From contig JAIPFN010000102.1 in the NCBI GenBank assembly GCA_021736615.1, forward strand, positions 1-22,914: a DNA stretch of 22,914 nucleotides, read 5' to 3'. Shown piece after piece: positions 1 to 8,709 of the stretch (position 1 is the first letter of the stretch; every line of letters begins with the position of its first letter). The position numbers and the translations under genes were made by a program. The notes beneath the pieces are model-generated. The model saw nothing but the letters and a program-made list of their open reading frames with translations, had not been told where the DNA came from and made no database searches. The DNA is from Phycisphaerae bacterium (GTDB lineage Bacteria; Planctomycetota; Phycisphaerae; Sedimentisphaerales; Anaerohalosphaeraceae).

Positions 1-181
1 TAATCGGAGCGGCCATGCAGCCAAACGCCATCGTCGACATGATCAATGCTATAAATTTATTGCTAACACCGAGATTGGTCAGATACGCGGCAAGCGGAAC
101 CCACCATACGGCGAACAGCATAAACTGCAGAAACATCATTACACTAAGTTTTATCCTGACGGACATTGTCATCTTTTCCAT
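1..181 (-). CDS. MFS transporter, N-terminal part only (runs off the window)
   Basis: The reading frame is open from an ATG at 181 down to position 1, giving about 60 residues of the N-terminus; the rest lies outside the window. It begins MEKMTMSVRIKLSVMMFLQF and continues with a hydrophobic first membrane segment and the start of a second. The pattern (a short basic N-terminus, then MMFLQF..F.VWWVPL..YL) resembles the nucleoside:H+ symporter-type MFS permeases common in Planctomycetota and Bacteroidota. I infer an inner-membrane solute importer; the substrate cannot be read from this fragment. A GGAG Shine-Dalgarno lies 8 bases before the ATG at 181; ATGs at 172 and 166 are possible alternatives. 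It lies 42 bases downstream of the SMP-30-like lipoprotein gene on the same strand, so co-transcription is likely. Confidence 0.62.
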   Translation of the reverse strand, partial: MEKMTMSVRIKLSVMMFLQFMLFAVWWVPLAAYLTNLGVSNKFIALIMSTMAFGCMAAPI

Positions 182-223
182 AAGTCTTACTCCAAAGAAT
201 TCATTTGTTTATATTAAAAGAAT

Positions 224-1312
224 CTATTTAGCCAGTTGTATAACAGACAATGTATGGTACTCGTCATGCTTTGTATTTTTCAAACCCGGGAAAGGCCAGT
301 CGAAATTAACAATGATCAGTTCGTCGCCGCGCATGAGAGGCTCACAAGGCTGATCGAGCAGGCCGTCGGAACCATCTGTATCGTCGTTTTCCCAGAGCAA
401 AGTACGTTTGCCTTCCGGAGTAACCAGGTGGATTGCGTTCTTCTCGGAGTCGGTTACTATAATAACGTTGCGTTTGGCGTCATAGAAGATACCGTCAACA
501 CAAGTCAATTCAGGAACACGAACAAACGGCTTGGGATTTTTTTCTTTTGCAGTTCCGTCTTCATTGAATTCGATCTTGTACATTGCACCGTCACCGAACA
601 TACCGGTGTAAAGGTTGCCTTCGCTGTCGATGGTCATACCGTCGGCACCTGCGGGATCATTTCTGTGATTAGGAATAGTCGTGAACGTGGCGATAAGTCT
701 TTCGTCCTGTGCGTTTGATTTGAGCTTTACAGTACCCTTATCCATTTCATCTTTGCTGATCTTGTATATGCCGCTCATGCCGGGCTTGTCGGCAAGATCA
801 AAGAAAGTATCGCTTACAAAAACATCGTTACCCTTCCAGATAACCGCGTTGGAAAGTTTGAAACCGTCGACAGCAACTTCGGTGCGAACGGCCTTGCCGT
901 CTTCGATAACGATACGGAGCAGTCTTGACTTATGATCCTTGTCTGTAAAGTACTGATTGTCGGCGACATATATATTGCCGTCCGGACCGAAATCCAAACC
1001 CATAGGACGGGCATGCGTGCTGCCGCCCTGGGGAGGGATGGTGTAGAACAATTCGGCCTTGTTATCCTTACCGATCTTCATGAGTTTGCCGACATTTTTC
1101 TCATTGAGGAAGTTCGGACAGGCAAGGATAATACTGCCGTCCGGCGCCATCGTCATGGCATCGGGAGTATCACAGGTTTGATCGAGGGACAAAAACAGTT
1201 TTGGTTCAACGCTTGGTGCTGCCCCTTCTTTAGGTTCGCAGCCGCCCATAAAACATACAGCTGCAACTGTCAAAAATATTACTGCCATGGCTGATACATT
1301 TCGCTTCTTCAT
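224..1312 (-). CDS. SMP-30/gluconolactonase/LRE-like lipoprotein (beta-propeller)
   Basis: A 362-residue protein with a lipoprotein signal: basic MKKR, a hydrophobic stretch, then MGGC with Cys25 as the probable lipidated residue. The next residues (EPKEG) do not suggest inner-membrane retention. The body shows the repeated propeller blades of the SMP-30/gluconolaconase/LRE superfamily: LDFGPDGNIYVADNQ near residue 110, DGMTIDSEGNLYTG near 225, VDGIFYDAKRNVIIVTDSE near 275. Family members are metal-dependent lactonases or related sugar-acid enzymes, but the substrate here is unknown and some lipoprotein members may only bind ligand. The ATG at 1312 has AGGAG six bases upstream. The transporter gene that follows after 42 bases suggests a small uptake or catabolic unit. 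The family call is secure; enzymatic activity is inference. Confidence 0.8.
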   Translation of the reverse strand: MKKRNVSAMAVIFLTVAAVCFMGGCEPKEGAAPSVEPKLFLSLDQTCDTPDAMTMAPDGSIILACPNFLNEKNVGKLMKIGKDNKAELFYTIPPQGGSTHARPMGLDFGPDGNIYVADNQYFTDKDHKSRLLRIVIEDGKAVRTEVAVDGFKLSNAVIWKGNDVFVSDTFFDLADKPGMSGIYKISKDEMDKGTVKLKSNAQDERLIATFTTIPNHRNDPAGADGMTIDSEGNLYTGMFGDGAMYKIEFNEDGTAKEKNPKPFVRVPELTCVDGIFYDAKRNVIIVTDSEKNAIHLVTPEGKRTLLWENDDTDGSDGLLDQPCEPLMRGDELIIVNFDWPFPGLKNTKHDEYHTLSVIQLAK

Positions 1313-1625
1313 TGCATTCTCCTAAAAATAAAAGTTATTAAACATAATTAACTTAACAAAGATAACCTGCAATCAACAATAAATCAAAATATTTTTACGA
1401 TTTGCCCAAATTAGTTAAGTAAAGACAAATCAAGATTTATCTGCCTGCTGTGCCGTTAAATCTCTACCCATAAAGTCTTCATTCTGCGCGTGATATGACT
1501 ATGGATTCAAAATTTTCAGGCAAAGCAGACTCGACATTCTTTGATATATTTTTATTGTTGCTTCGTAACTTAACTTTTCGTATAATACAATATTCAAATA
1601 TAAATTATTATTAGGAGAATTCCTG
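1313..1625. other. Divergent intergenic region, 313 bases, no gene seen
   Basis: This AT-rich spacer separates the minus-strand lipoprotein gene from the plus-strand NifU-like gene. Its right end holds the NifU-like promoter (1558-1586) and ribosome site (AGGAG at 1613-1617). Its left end holds the AGGAG ribosome site of the lipoprotein gene. I did not find a convincing minus-strand promoter, tRNA or terminator hairpin. A 39-codon plus-strand frame from ATG 1495 has no ribosome site and overlaps the promoter, so I did not call it. Confidence 0.6.
1558..1586 (+). promoter_or_regulatory. Sigma-70-type promoter of the NifU-like gene
   Basis: TTGCTT (1558-1563) and a consensus TATAAT (1581-1586) are separated by exactly 17 bases. 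The expected transcription start is near 1593, giving a leader of about 30 bases that contains the AGGAG ribosome site before the ATG at 1626. The match is read directly from the sequence; activity is inferred. Confidence 0.7.
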
Positions 1626-1886
1626 ATGTGCGAAGGTTGTGGTTGCGGAAGCGAAAAGTCGTTCGAAGATGAAGTTGCAGAAGTCATTCAGTCAATAAGA
1701 CCCATGCTGCAAAACGACGGCGGAGACATCGAACTGGTCAATATCGACGAAGACAAAACTGTCAATGTACGCCTGCAGGGAGCCTGCAAGGGCTGTCCCG
1801 GTGCGGCAATGACACTTAAGATGGGCGTTGAAAGACTCCTGAAGGAACGCATACCGGAAGTAAAAGAAGTTATCGCGGTTCAGTAA
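1626..1886 (+). CDS. NifU-type C-terminal-domain Fe-S scaffold protein
   Basis: An 86-residue cytoplasmic protein made almost entirely of one NifU C-terminal-like domain. This family carries a labile [4Fe-4S] cluster on a C-x-x-C pair and passes it to target proteins. The hallmarks are visible: IRPMLQNDGGDIEL (residues 24-37) and GACKGCPGA (52-60), with Cys54 and Cys57 as ligands. Ahead of the domain the protein has an unusual start, MCEGCGCGSEKS, adding Cys2, Cys5 and Cys7. These are not part of the standard fold and might bind metal. It is preceded by its own promoter and AGGAG eight bases before the ATG. The next plus-strand gene begins 134 bases later and need not be in the same transcript. 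No nif or suf genes are nearby, so a housekeeping Fe-S delivery role is the best guess. Confidence 0.85.
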   Translation: MCEGCGCGSEKSFEDEVAEVIQSIRPMLQNDGGDIELVNIDEDKTVNVRLQGACKGCPGAAMTLKMGVERLLKERIPEVKEVIAVQ

Positions 1887-2020
1887 AACCGCCCGCATAC
1901 GCCCTGGCAACTTTTAGGTGGTACCATAGGTATCTTTGCGCGCAGCAACGTAATTCAGGAGGAATTTCTTCCGCATTTAACTAGTAGCATGCCCTGTTAT
2001 GGCAAAACTTAAGGTTATCT

Positions 2021-3412
2021 ATGGTTTTTACGAGCTTTATATATCTTTATTTTTTTGCCGGTGTCTTTGCCGGTTACTGGCTGCTGAAAAGAAAAAGCCT
2101 CCAGAATGCCTTTCTGCTGATTTGCAGCTACGTGTTCTATGGGTACATTCATCCCTGGTTTTGTATACTGATCGCAATGTCGACGATTGTTGATTATTTC
2201 TGCGGCCTCGGGATGAGCAGATTCGCCGCACGCAAAAAACTCTTCCTTATAATCAGCCTTATCTGCAATCTTGGGATGCTTGGATTTTTTAAGTATTTCA
2301 ATTTCTTCGCTGACAGCATCCATCAGGCGACAACAGCAATGGGATTGACCCTGTCTCCTGTTACACTAAAAATATTTCTACCGGTCGGGATATCGTTCTA
2401 CACTTTTCAGACGCTCAGCTATACCATCGACATTTATCGGGGGACACTGAAACCTCGTAAAAACTTTGTCGACTTTGCCTTATTCGTCTCCTTCTTCCCC
2501 CAGCTGGTGGCCGGCCCCATCGAAAGAGCCTCCAGACTTCTGCCCCAGGTAGAGAACAACCGTGCCTGGGACACAGAGAAATTTCTTTCAGCATGGCCGC
2601 TGCTGATTAGAGGGTATTTGAAAAAACTTGTCATTGCCGACAATGTCGCGATCTATGTCAACCAGATATTCATGCTTGAAAAACCGACGATGCTTTTGCT
2701 TTTGGCGGGAACACTGGCTTTTGCAATTCAGATCTATGCGGACTTTTCAGCTTATACGGACATCGCGAGGGCATCTGCCAGGCTGCTCGGTTTTGACCTG
2801 ATGCGAAACTTCCGCTCGCCATACCTGGCGATATCGCCTTCGGATTTCTGGAGACGATGGCACATATCCTTCTCATCATGGATAAGGGATTATCTCTACA
2901 TACCGCTGGGCGGATCAAGAGTTACTACCAGATTCAAACTCGCGTTGGTACTGCTCGTATCGCTGGGACTGAGCGGCCTTTGGCACGGAGCGTCGTGGAA
3001 CTTTGTCGCATGGGGAATTTACCACGCGATATTGCTTTTCGCATACCGCAGTTTAGGGCTTGCCGGAAGGTGGCAGCCGAAAACCAAAAATAGAAAATTT
3101 TCCGCCTGCTTTATTATGTTCATGTTCACTCTCGTCGGTTGGGCAATTTTCAGAACTTCGAGTATGTCATGGCTTTTGTCAGTCTTTACAAATCAACCGA
3201 GCCTGGGTTTTTCCGGCCAGCCGCTTATCGCCGCAACTGTCATACTCTTTTCGGTAATGTTTTATTCACTGCCACTGTTTGCTTTAATGCTGATAGACAG
3301 GGTGACCCCAAACAACAAACTCATCCATGCCTTCGTCTATGGCCTGGCTATCGTAGCTATTACAGTTTTATTCCGTGACAGCGCGCAGGACTTTATATAC
3401 TTCCAATTCTAA
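2021..3412 (+). CDS. MBOAT-family O-acyltransferase (AlgI/DltB-like)
   Basis: A 463-residue polytopic membrane protein of the MBOAT family. The family pattern is clear: FFPQLVAGPIERASRLLPQ (about 158-176), IYADFSAYTDIARASARLLG (238-257), SPSDFWRRWHISFSSWIRD (272-290) with His281, YIPLGGSR (293-300) and SGLWHGASWNFVAWGIYH (318-335) with the expected catalytic His322. Relatives such as AlgI transfer acyl groups, usually acetyl, across the membrane for exopolysaccharide O-acylation. DltB does this for D-alanine. The ATG at 2021 has AAGG about six bases upstream; an overlapping ATG at 1999 is out of frame. The SGNH-like gene follows after 22 bases, the usual partner of such proteins. Polysaccharide acylation is inferred; the acceptor is unknown because no glycosyltransferase gene is in view. 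Confidence 0.88.
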   Translation: MVFTSFIYLYFFAGVFAGYWLLKRKSLQNAFLLICSYVFYGYIHPWFCILIAMSTIVDYFCGLGMSRFAARKKLFLIISLICNLGMLGFFKYFNFFADSIHQATTAMGLTLSPVTLKIFLPVGISFYTFQTLSYTIDIYRGTLKPRKNFVDFALFVSFFPQLVAGPIERASRLLPQVENNRAWDTEKFLSAWPLLIRGYLKKLVIADNVAIYVNQIFMLEKPTMLLLLAGTLAFAIQIYADFSAYTDIARASARLLGFDLMRNFRSPYLAISPSDFWRRWHISFSSWIRDYLYIPLGGSRVTTRFKLALVLLVSLGLSGLWHGASWNFVAWGIYHAILLFAYRSLGLAGRWQPKTKNRKFSACFIMFMFTLVGWAIFRTSSMSWLLSVFTNQPSLGFSGQPLIAATVILFSVMFYSLPLFALMLIDRVTPNNKLIHAFVYGLAIVAITVLFRDSAQDFIYFQF

Positions 3413-3434
3413 TTGTAAGCTAAGGAATTGAAAT

Positions 3435-4466
3435 ATGAAATCTATACTAAGTTTACTAATTGTCGTTGCAGTCTTCATTGCAGCCAATCTGATCTCAGGG
3501 TCTGGGAAGGCCCCGCTGGTTGACCATTCCAAAAAACCTGTCGGCAATTACGCACTGAGAAAACGTTTCGAAAAAACATTCAGAGAGTACAAGCCGCAAA
3601 TAGTTCTGATGGGTAACTCGATGCTTACCGAAAGTGTTGATCCAAAGGCTTTTACATACCATGTTAAAAAAAGGGCTTTGCGTTTTTCAAGAGGCGGGTC
3701 AGCAACGGCATGGTGGTACCTTGGCCTTAAAAACATAATAGCCGAAAGCCCGACTAAACCGAATGTAGTCACCGTCTTTTTCCGTGACGACTTCCTGACA
3801 AAACCGGGTTACCGCGTCACTGACACATACAAATTGTCTGTCAACGACTTTTGCAATGAACATGAACCGCTTCTCGACCGCCTGGCCTATCTTAACGGGA
3901 TGGATCAACCCACATATCTGCTAAATAAATATTGCCCACTGTACCGGCAAAAAGATAATATTAGAAATGACATTGATTCGTTTATCAAAAACACCTGCGT
4001 TGCTAATTTGCTTGGCAGCGGTACGGCAAAGATAGATAAAGCTACGGCAAATGTTTTTAATAGAAAGAACATGAATCCGGAACTTATGACCGCCAGGCAG
4101 GAAGCCGCCGAATCAAGTACCTCAAAGGAGAAAGCAAACTTTGAAAGCTTACTGAGCAAATCATTCCTTCCGCATATGATAGACATTGCCGAAACAAACG
4201 GCATTCACCTGGTTTTTGTAAGAGTAAAAAGAAGACGAGATATAACTCCCAACGCACAGCCTGAATTCATTAAGAGCTACATGAAACACCTTAGGACATA
4301 TTTGACTTCTAAAGATATTGAGTTGATCGACTTCACTGATGACCGAAATCTAAAACTCGAGCATTATGCCGAAGGAGACCATCTTAACAGAACAAAAGGG
4401 ATGCCTCTGTTTACGAAAATGGTCGCAAATGAACTCATGCCGATCATTCAAAAGCATTGCGAATAA
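3435..4466 (+). CDS. SGNH-hydrolase-like protein, partner of the MBOAT acyltransferase
   Basis: A 343-residue protein with an N-terminal hydrophobic anchor or signal (about residues 4-20), so the catalytic part should lie outside the cytoplasmic membrane. SGNH-type landmarks are visible: VLMGNSML (58-64) in the place of the GDSL block with Ser62 as probable nucleophile, SRGGSA (85-90) as a block II glycine region, and AEGDHLNRTKG near the C-terminus (312-322) with His316 as probable catalytic His. Proteins of this kind (AlgJ/AlgX- and DltD-like) take the acyl group moved by an MBOAT protein and place it on an extracellular polymer. The gene lies 22 bases after the MBOAT gene and has AAGGA upstream of its ATG. 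The 3' end converges on mtnA with only 27 bases between them. The family is inferred from motifs and context, as overall similarity is low. Confidence 0.7.
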   Translation: MKSILSLLIVVAVFIAANLISGSGKAPLVDHSKKPVGNYALRKRFEKTFREYKPQIVLMGNSMLTESVDPKAFTYHVKKRALRFSRGGSATAWWYLGLKNIIAESPTKPNVVTVFFRDDFLTKPGYRVTDTYKLSVNDFCNEHEPLLDRLAYLNGMDQPTYLLNKYCPLYRQKDNIRNDIDSFIKNTCVANLLGSGTAKIDKATANVFNRKNMNPELMTARQEAAESSTSKEKANFESLLSKSFLPHMIDIAETNGIHLVFVRVKRRRDITPNAQPEFIKSYMKHLRTYLTSKDIELIDFTDDRNLKLEHYAEGDHLNRTKGMPLFTKMVANELMPIIQKHCE

Positions 4467-4493
4467 CCGGTTTGTCGCAAATCTTAAAAAAAC

Positions 4494-5555
4494 TTAAGCG
4501 AGATGAGCTGAGACCTTTTCGGTATCCGGCGACTCGATCACTCCTCTTTCGGTGATGATAGCAGCGATATTTTTTGCTTCTGTGACATCGAATGCCGGAT
4601 TGAAAACTTTTATACCCTCCGGAGCGACATTAGTTCCTCCAAAAGAAGTTACTTCCGTCGGGTCCCTTTCTTCTATTGGTATTTCGTCGCCGGTTTTTAT
4701 GTTAAGGTCGAAAGTGCTCGAAGGAGCGGCGATATAAAAGGGTACGCCGAATTCTTTGGCGAGGATGCTCAGCGTACAGGTTCCGATCTTGTTTGCCGTG
4801 TCACCGTTTGCCGCGATCCTGTCGGCTCCGGTTATCACAGCCGACACCTTTCCTTCTTTCATTACAGTCGCGGCCATATTGTCGCAGATGAGTGTTACGT
4901 CGACACCGGCCTGTGTTAGTTCCCATGCGGTCAGCCTGCCGCCCTGAAGGAGCGGGCGAGTTTCGTCAGCGTATACTTTAAATTTCCTGCCAAGCCTGTG
5001 CGCCTCGTACATCGGCGAAAGAGCTGTCCCCTGCCCGGCTGTTGCCAGAGCGCCGGCGTTGCAATGAGTCAGAACACCGGAATTTTCTTTTATGAATTTT
5101 TCTCCGTTGACGCCTATCGCTTTGCACATTTCCTTATCTTCGCGGCAAATAGCGTACGCCTCTTCAAGCAGGGCTTGCAAGAATTCTTCGACACCGGCAG
5201 CAGTGTTTTCAGAGACAAAACGCACCGCACGATCTTTCATTCGGTCAAGAGCCCAGAAAAGATTTACAGCCGTCGGGCGGGAGGTTGCCAGATATGCGGT
5301 GTTTTTTTCGAGATGTTCAAGTGCATAATCTAAACTGGAATCTGACGCTATACTTTGCATCGCGACACAAATACCATACCCGGCTGCGACGCCAATAGCC
5401 GGTGCCCCGCGAACTGCAAGGGTTTTTATTGCATCCCATACTTCTTGAACTGTTTTGCACTGAAGCTTTTCAAACCTGCCCGGCAAAATTCGCTGATCGA
5501 TAAGTTCGAGGCAGCCGTTTGTCCCGCCAATCCATTGAAGCGTTTCAAATTCCAT
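4494..5555 (-). CDS. mtnA: S-methyl-5-thioribose-1-phosphate isomerase
   Basis: A 353-residue cytoplasmic enzyme that converts methylthioribose-1-phosphate to methylthioribulose-1-phosphate in methionine salvage. Family motifs are well kept: VRGAPAIGVAAGYG (48-61), SRPTAVNLFWALDRM (92-106), LTHCNAGALATAGQGTAL (162-179) with catalytic Cys165, DETRPLLQGGRLTAWEL (197-213), and VITGADRIAANGD (240-252) with catalytic Asp245. I start at the ATG at 5555 because AGGAG sits six bases before it. A longer frame from a TTG at 5573 would place that ribosome site inside the gene. No other methionine-salvage gene is present here. It lies 42 bases downstream of uvrA on the same strand and may be read through from it. 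A related aldose-phosphate isomerase or eIF-2B-like role is possible but less likely. Confidence 0.93.
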   Translation of the reverse strand: MEFETLQWIGGTNGCLELIDQRILPGRFEKLQCKTVQEVWDAIKTLAVRGAPAIGVAAGYGICVAMQSIASDSSLDYALEHLEKNTAYLATSRPTAVNLFWALDRMKDRAVRFVSENTAAGVEEFLQALLEEAYAICREDKEMCKAIGVNGEKFIKENSGVLTHCNAGALATAGQGTALSPMYEAHRLGRKFKVYADETRPLLQGGRLTAWELTQAGVDVTLICDNMAATVMKEGKVSAVITGADRIAANGDTANKIGTCTLSILAKEFGVPFYIAAPSSTFDLNIKTGDEIPIEERDPTEVTSFGGTNVAPEGIKVFNPAFDVTEAKNIAAIITERGVIESPDTEKVSAHLA

Positions 5556-5597
5556 CTGTTTCTCCTGTCCCAATATATGTGTTTATCGCTTTTGTTT

Positions 5598-8471
5598 TCA
5601 TTCCTGCGATTTAGATTCTTGCACTTTTTCCGCTTCTAATTTTTCTCTCAAATATTGTGCGGTATAACTGTTTCGTTTTTTCGATATCTCTTCGGGTGAA
5701 CCGGAGGCAATTACCTCTCCGCCGCCGTCGCCGCCTTCCGGACCCATATCTATTATATAGTCCGCCATTTTTATTACGTCCAGGTTGTGCTCGATGACGA
5801 TCACCGTGTTGCCGAGATCACAAAGGCGGCGAAGGACATTCATCAGGTTGTGGATATCTGCAAAATGCAAACCCGTTGTCGGCTCGTCTAGAATATACAT
5901 CGTATGCCCTGTGCCGGGTTTGCCAAGTTCGGAGGCAAGCTTTACACGCTGAGCCTCACCGCCCGACATCGTCGTCGAAGGCTGACCAAGTTCCATATAC
6001 CCCAGCCCGACGTCGCATAAAGCTTTCAATAGGCGAACGACTTTCGGGAAATTCGCAAAGAACTCTTTCGCTTCGTCAATACGCATCTTAAGAACGTCAG
6101 CGATATTTTTACCTTTATAATTAACCTGAAGCGTCTCAGGATTGTAACGCGTACCTTTGCATTCCTGACAGACAACATAAACATCCGGAAGAAAATGCAT
6201 CTCGATCTTTTTTGTACCCTGCCCCTGGCAATGCTCGCACCTGCCGCCCTTGACATTAAAACTGAATCGTCCGGGTTTATAACCTCGAATTTTTGCCTCG
6301 CGTGTAATCGCAAACAACTGCCTTATAAGATCGAACACGCCGGTATACGTCGCCGGATTACTCCTCGGCGTTTTGCCGATAGGTGACTGATCGATCTCTA
6401 TTATTTTGTCGATATGTGAAATACCGAGTAAACTCTTATGTTTGCCTGGACGGTCCTTAGAACCATATATACGCCGTTTCAAAGCCTTATGCAATATCTC
6501 AGTAACGAGCGTGCTCTTGCCAGAACCGGAAACACCGGTTACGCAGGTAAAGACGCCGATAGGAAATTTAACGTCGATACATTTCAGGTTGTTCTCTTCG
6601 GCTTGCTTGACTTCAACGCAGTTTCGAAGATTATATTTTCTACGCTTAAGCGGAAGCTCAATTCTATTTGTCCCGCTCAAATATTTCCCTGTGATCGATC
6701 TTTTGCAATCGCATACATCCTGGTAGGAACCTGCGACAACAACCTCGCCGCCGTGCTTGCCGGCGTACGGGCCAATATCAATTATATAATCGGCGCTTTG
6801 CATCACGTCCTCGTCATGCTCAACAACTATCACGGTGTTTCCGATATCGCGAAGGGTTTTTAATATTTCAAGAAGCCTGTCATTATCGCGCCGGTGAAGA
6901 CCTATCGTCGGTTCGTCAAGAACATAACAGCAGCCGACAAGCCCGCTGCCGACCTGCGTGGCAAGCCGAATACGCTGAGCCTCACCGCCGGACATTGTGC
7001 GGCTGGTGCGATCAAGTGTTAAATACCCCAGGCCTACATCGATCATAAACTTAAGCCTTGCGCGAATCTCTTTTAGAGGTTCAGCGGCGATAAGCTGACG
7101 CTCCTGGTCAAACTCAATGCCGTTAAAGAATTCAAAGGCTGTTTCAATACTCATCGCCGTTATTTCGCTAAGATTCTTATCGCCGATGGTCACTGCAATT
7201 GCTTCCGGCCGAAGCCTGGCCCCGTTACACGCCGGACACGACTGCTCTGAAAGATAATTGTGCAGCCTTGACTTGACATATTCGCTGGTCGTCGTCTCCC
7301 ACCGCCTGCTCAAGTTAGGGATCACACCTTCAAATGTTACGCCGTATTTATTTATGTCCAGTTCCGTCGTTCCGTAAAGCAATATCTTTCGGACACGTGC
7401 TGGAATATTCGAGTACGGAGTTTCTTTAGCGATCTCGAAATTTTTGCAGAATCGCTTGATCATCCGGTTGTAATAAATATTCATTCGCTTACCGCCCTTT
7501 CGCCAGGCGTCAATCGCGCCATGTTCAAGGGCAAGGTTTTTATCGGCAATGATAAGATCGGGATCAAACTCAAGCATAGTCCCCAAACCGTCGCAGGTGC
7601 GGCACGCGCCATACGGACTGTTAAAACTGAACAGCCGCGGCGAAAGTTCGTCGAGCGAGGCCTCGGGATGTTTTGTGCACGCGAATTTTTCGCTGTATAA
7701 AACTTCCTGCCAGTCCGGACCTTCATCAGGCTTTTGAAGCAAAACAAAAACAGAACCGTCAGAAAGTTTCAAAGCAGTCTCTATCGAATCGGCAAGGCGA
7801 ACCCGGATTGAGTCTTTTATTATAAGCCGGTCAACAACCGCTGCGATATCGTGCTTTTTTGTCTTGGTCAGCGGCGGTACATTCTTAACATCTAAAATCT
7901 CACCGTCAACACGAACCCTGACGAAACCTTCTCGCATTACCTTTATGAAAACTTCCTTATGCTCACCCTTTTGCCCGCGTATCAGCGGAGCACAAACCTG
8001 CAGCTTCGTGCCGACAGGATTACTCAAAATCGAATCGACGATCTGCGTGGAATGCTGACTGGTAATCGGCTCACCGCAGATCCAGCAGTGAGGAACGCCG
8101 GCCCGGGCAAAAAGTACTCGGCAGTAATCGTAAATTTCAGTGGTGGTCGCAACGGTCGACCGCGGGTTACTCGAACCGCTCCTCTGTTCGATAGCGATCG
8201 TCGGAGGAAGTCCTTCAATGTGTTCGACCTGCGGCTTTTGCATCTGGTTAAGAAACTGGCGGGCATAGGCGCTTAGCGATTCTATATATTTCCGCTGCCC
8301 CTCGGCGTAGATAGTATCAAAGGCCAGCGAACTCTTGCCTGACCCGCTTATGCCGGTAATCACAACCATCTTATCGCGCGGGATATCAACGGCGATATCC
8401 TTGAGGTTATGCTCGCAAGCCCCGGTTATCCTGATAAATCTATCTGATTTTTCCAACCCGTAAACCGCCAA
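5598..8471 (-). CDS. uvrA: Excinuclease ABC subunit A
   Basis: A 957-residue ATPase that finds bulky DNA lesions with UvrB in nucleotide excision repair; the length matches the family. The first Walker A is GISGSGKSS (40-48). The first zinc site is of the C-x-x-H / C-x-x-C type (ACTKH, then [10 protein letters not shown]). [18 protein letters not shown] is the first ABC signature. The second half has VSGSGKST, a CEHC and CQEC zinc module, and [18 protein letters not shown]. Walker B regions [10 protein letters not shown] and [10 protein letters not shown] are intact. The start is uncertain: the frame has no ATG before the first ATPase fold, so translation should begin at TTG 8471 or at TTG 8456, which has GGCGG eight bases upstream. 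mtnA follows after 42 bases. A 6-base inverted repeat at 8500-8516 lies just upstream and could be an operator. Confidence 0.96.
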   Translation of the reverse strand: MAVYGLEKSDRFIRITGACEHNLKDIAVDIPRDKMVVITGISGSGKSSLAFDTIYAEGQRKYIESLSAYARQFLNQMQKPQVEHIEGLPPTIAIEQRSGSSNPRSTVATTTEIYDYCRVLFARAGVPHCWICGEPITSQHSTQIVDSILSNPVGTKLQVCAPLIRGQKGEHKEVFIKVMREGFVRVRVDGEILDVKNVPPLTKTKKHDIAAVVDRLIIKDSIRVRLADSIETALKLSDGSVFVLLQKPDEGPDWQEVLYSEKFACTKHPEASLDELSPRLFSFNSPYGACRTCDGLGTMLEFDPDLIIADKNLALEHGAIDAWRKGGKRMNIYYNRMIKRFCKNFEIAKETPYSNIPARVRKILLYGTTELDINKYGVTFEGVIPNLSRRWETTTSEYVKSRLHNYLSEQSCPACNGARLRPEAIAVTIGDKNLSEITAMSIETAFEFFNGIEFDQERQLIAAEPLKEIRARLKFMIDVGLGYLTLDRTSRTMSGGEAQRIRLATQVGSGLVGCCYVLDEPTIGLHRRDNDRLLEILKTLRDIGNTVIVVEHDEDVMQSADYIIDIGPYAGKHGGEVVVAGSYQDVCDCKRSITGKYLSGTNRIELPLKRRKYNLRNCVEVKQAEENNLKCIDVKFPIGVFTCVTGVSGSGKSTLVTEILHKALKRRIYGSKDRPGKHKSLLGISHIDKIIEIDQSPIGKTPRSNPATYTGVFDLIRQLFAITREAKIRGYKPGRFSFNVKGGRCEHCQGQGTKKIEMHFLPDVYVVCQECKGTRYNPETLQVNYKGKNIADVLKMRIDEAKEFFANFPKVVRLLKALCDVGLGYMELGQPSTTMSGGEAQRVKLASELGKPGTGHTMYILDEPTTGLHFADIHNLMNVLRRLCDLGNTVIVIEHNLDVIKMADYIIDMGPEGGDGGGEVIASGSPEEISKKRNSYTAQYLREKLEAEKVQESKSQE

Positions 8472-8499
8472 TTCAAAATAGTAAACAAATACAAGGCAC

Positions 8500-8516
8500 T
8501 AGTACACTTAGTACTA
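8500..8516. promoter_or_regulatory. Inverted repeat upstream of uvrA, possible operator
   Basis: TAGTAC (8500-8505) and GTACTA (8511-8516) form a perfect dyad around the 5-base spacer ACTTA. It lies 29-45 bases before the first possible uvrA start. uvrA is a LexA target in many bacteria, and the half-site is loosely like the TAGTA-type halves of the Xanthomonad LexA box, so an SOS-type operator is conceivable. It does not match any LexA box I can name exactly. The dyad is seen; the function is guessed. Confidence 0.3.
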
Positions 8517-8639
8517 TAGGCACATACCAAACCACCCATTTTAGCAAATCGACAATTAAATTGAAAGAAATAATTAAAATTGAGCAAATATTAACACCTA
8601 AGCCCCAAAAATCCCACCCGATTAACCTATCATATGCAA

Positions 8640-8668
8640 TAGACTTTTCAGCGAAAACGTTGTATAAT
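8640..8668 (+). promoter_or_regulatory. Sigma-70-type promoter of the sulfatase pair
   Basis: TAGACT (8640-8645; four of six bases match TTGACA) and a consensus TATAAT (8663-8668) are separated by 17 bases. The predicted start near 8675 gives a leader of about 35 bases with CAGGAG ahead of the ATG at 8710. It is the only promoter-like signal I found before the two sulfatase genes. Confidence 0.62.
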
Positions 8669-8709
8669 ACAAGTTTACCTATATTAATATGTTTCTTCAG
8701 GAGTACACA

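Noticed and set aside
1495..1614. A 39-codon plus-strand frame before the NifU-like gene
   Set aside because: There is no ribosome site, it runs through the promoter and it has no recognisable sequence.
1915..1930. AGGTGGTACC, like the T-box antiterminator motif GGTGGTACCGCG
   Set aside because: The rest of a T-box leader (stem I, specifier loop, terminator) is absent, and the downstream gene is not an aminoacyl-tRNA or amino-acid gene.
4467..4493. Possible shared terminator between the SGNH-like gene and mtnA
   Set aside because: The A-rich stretch allows only a weak five-pair AT stem; it is not a credible intrinsic terminator.
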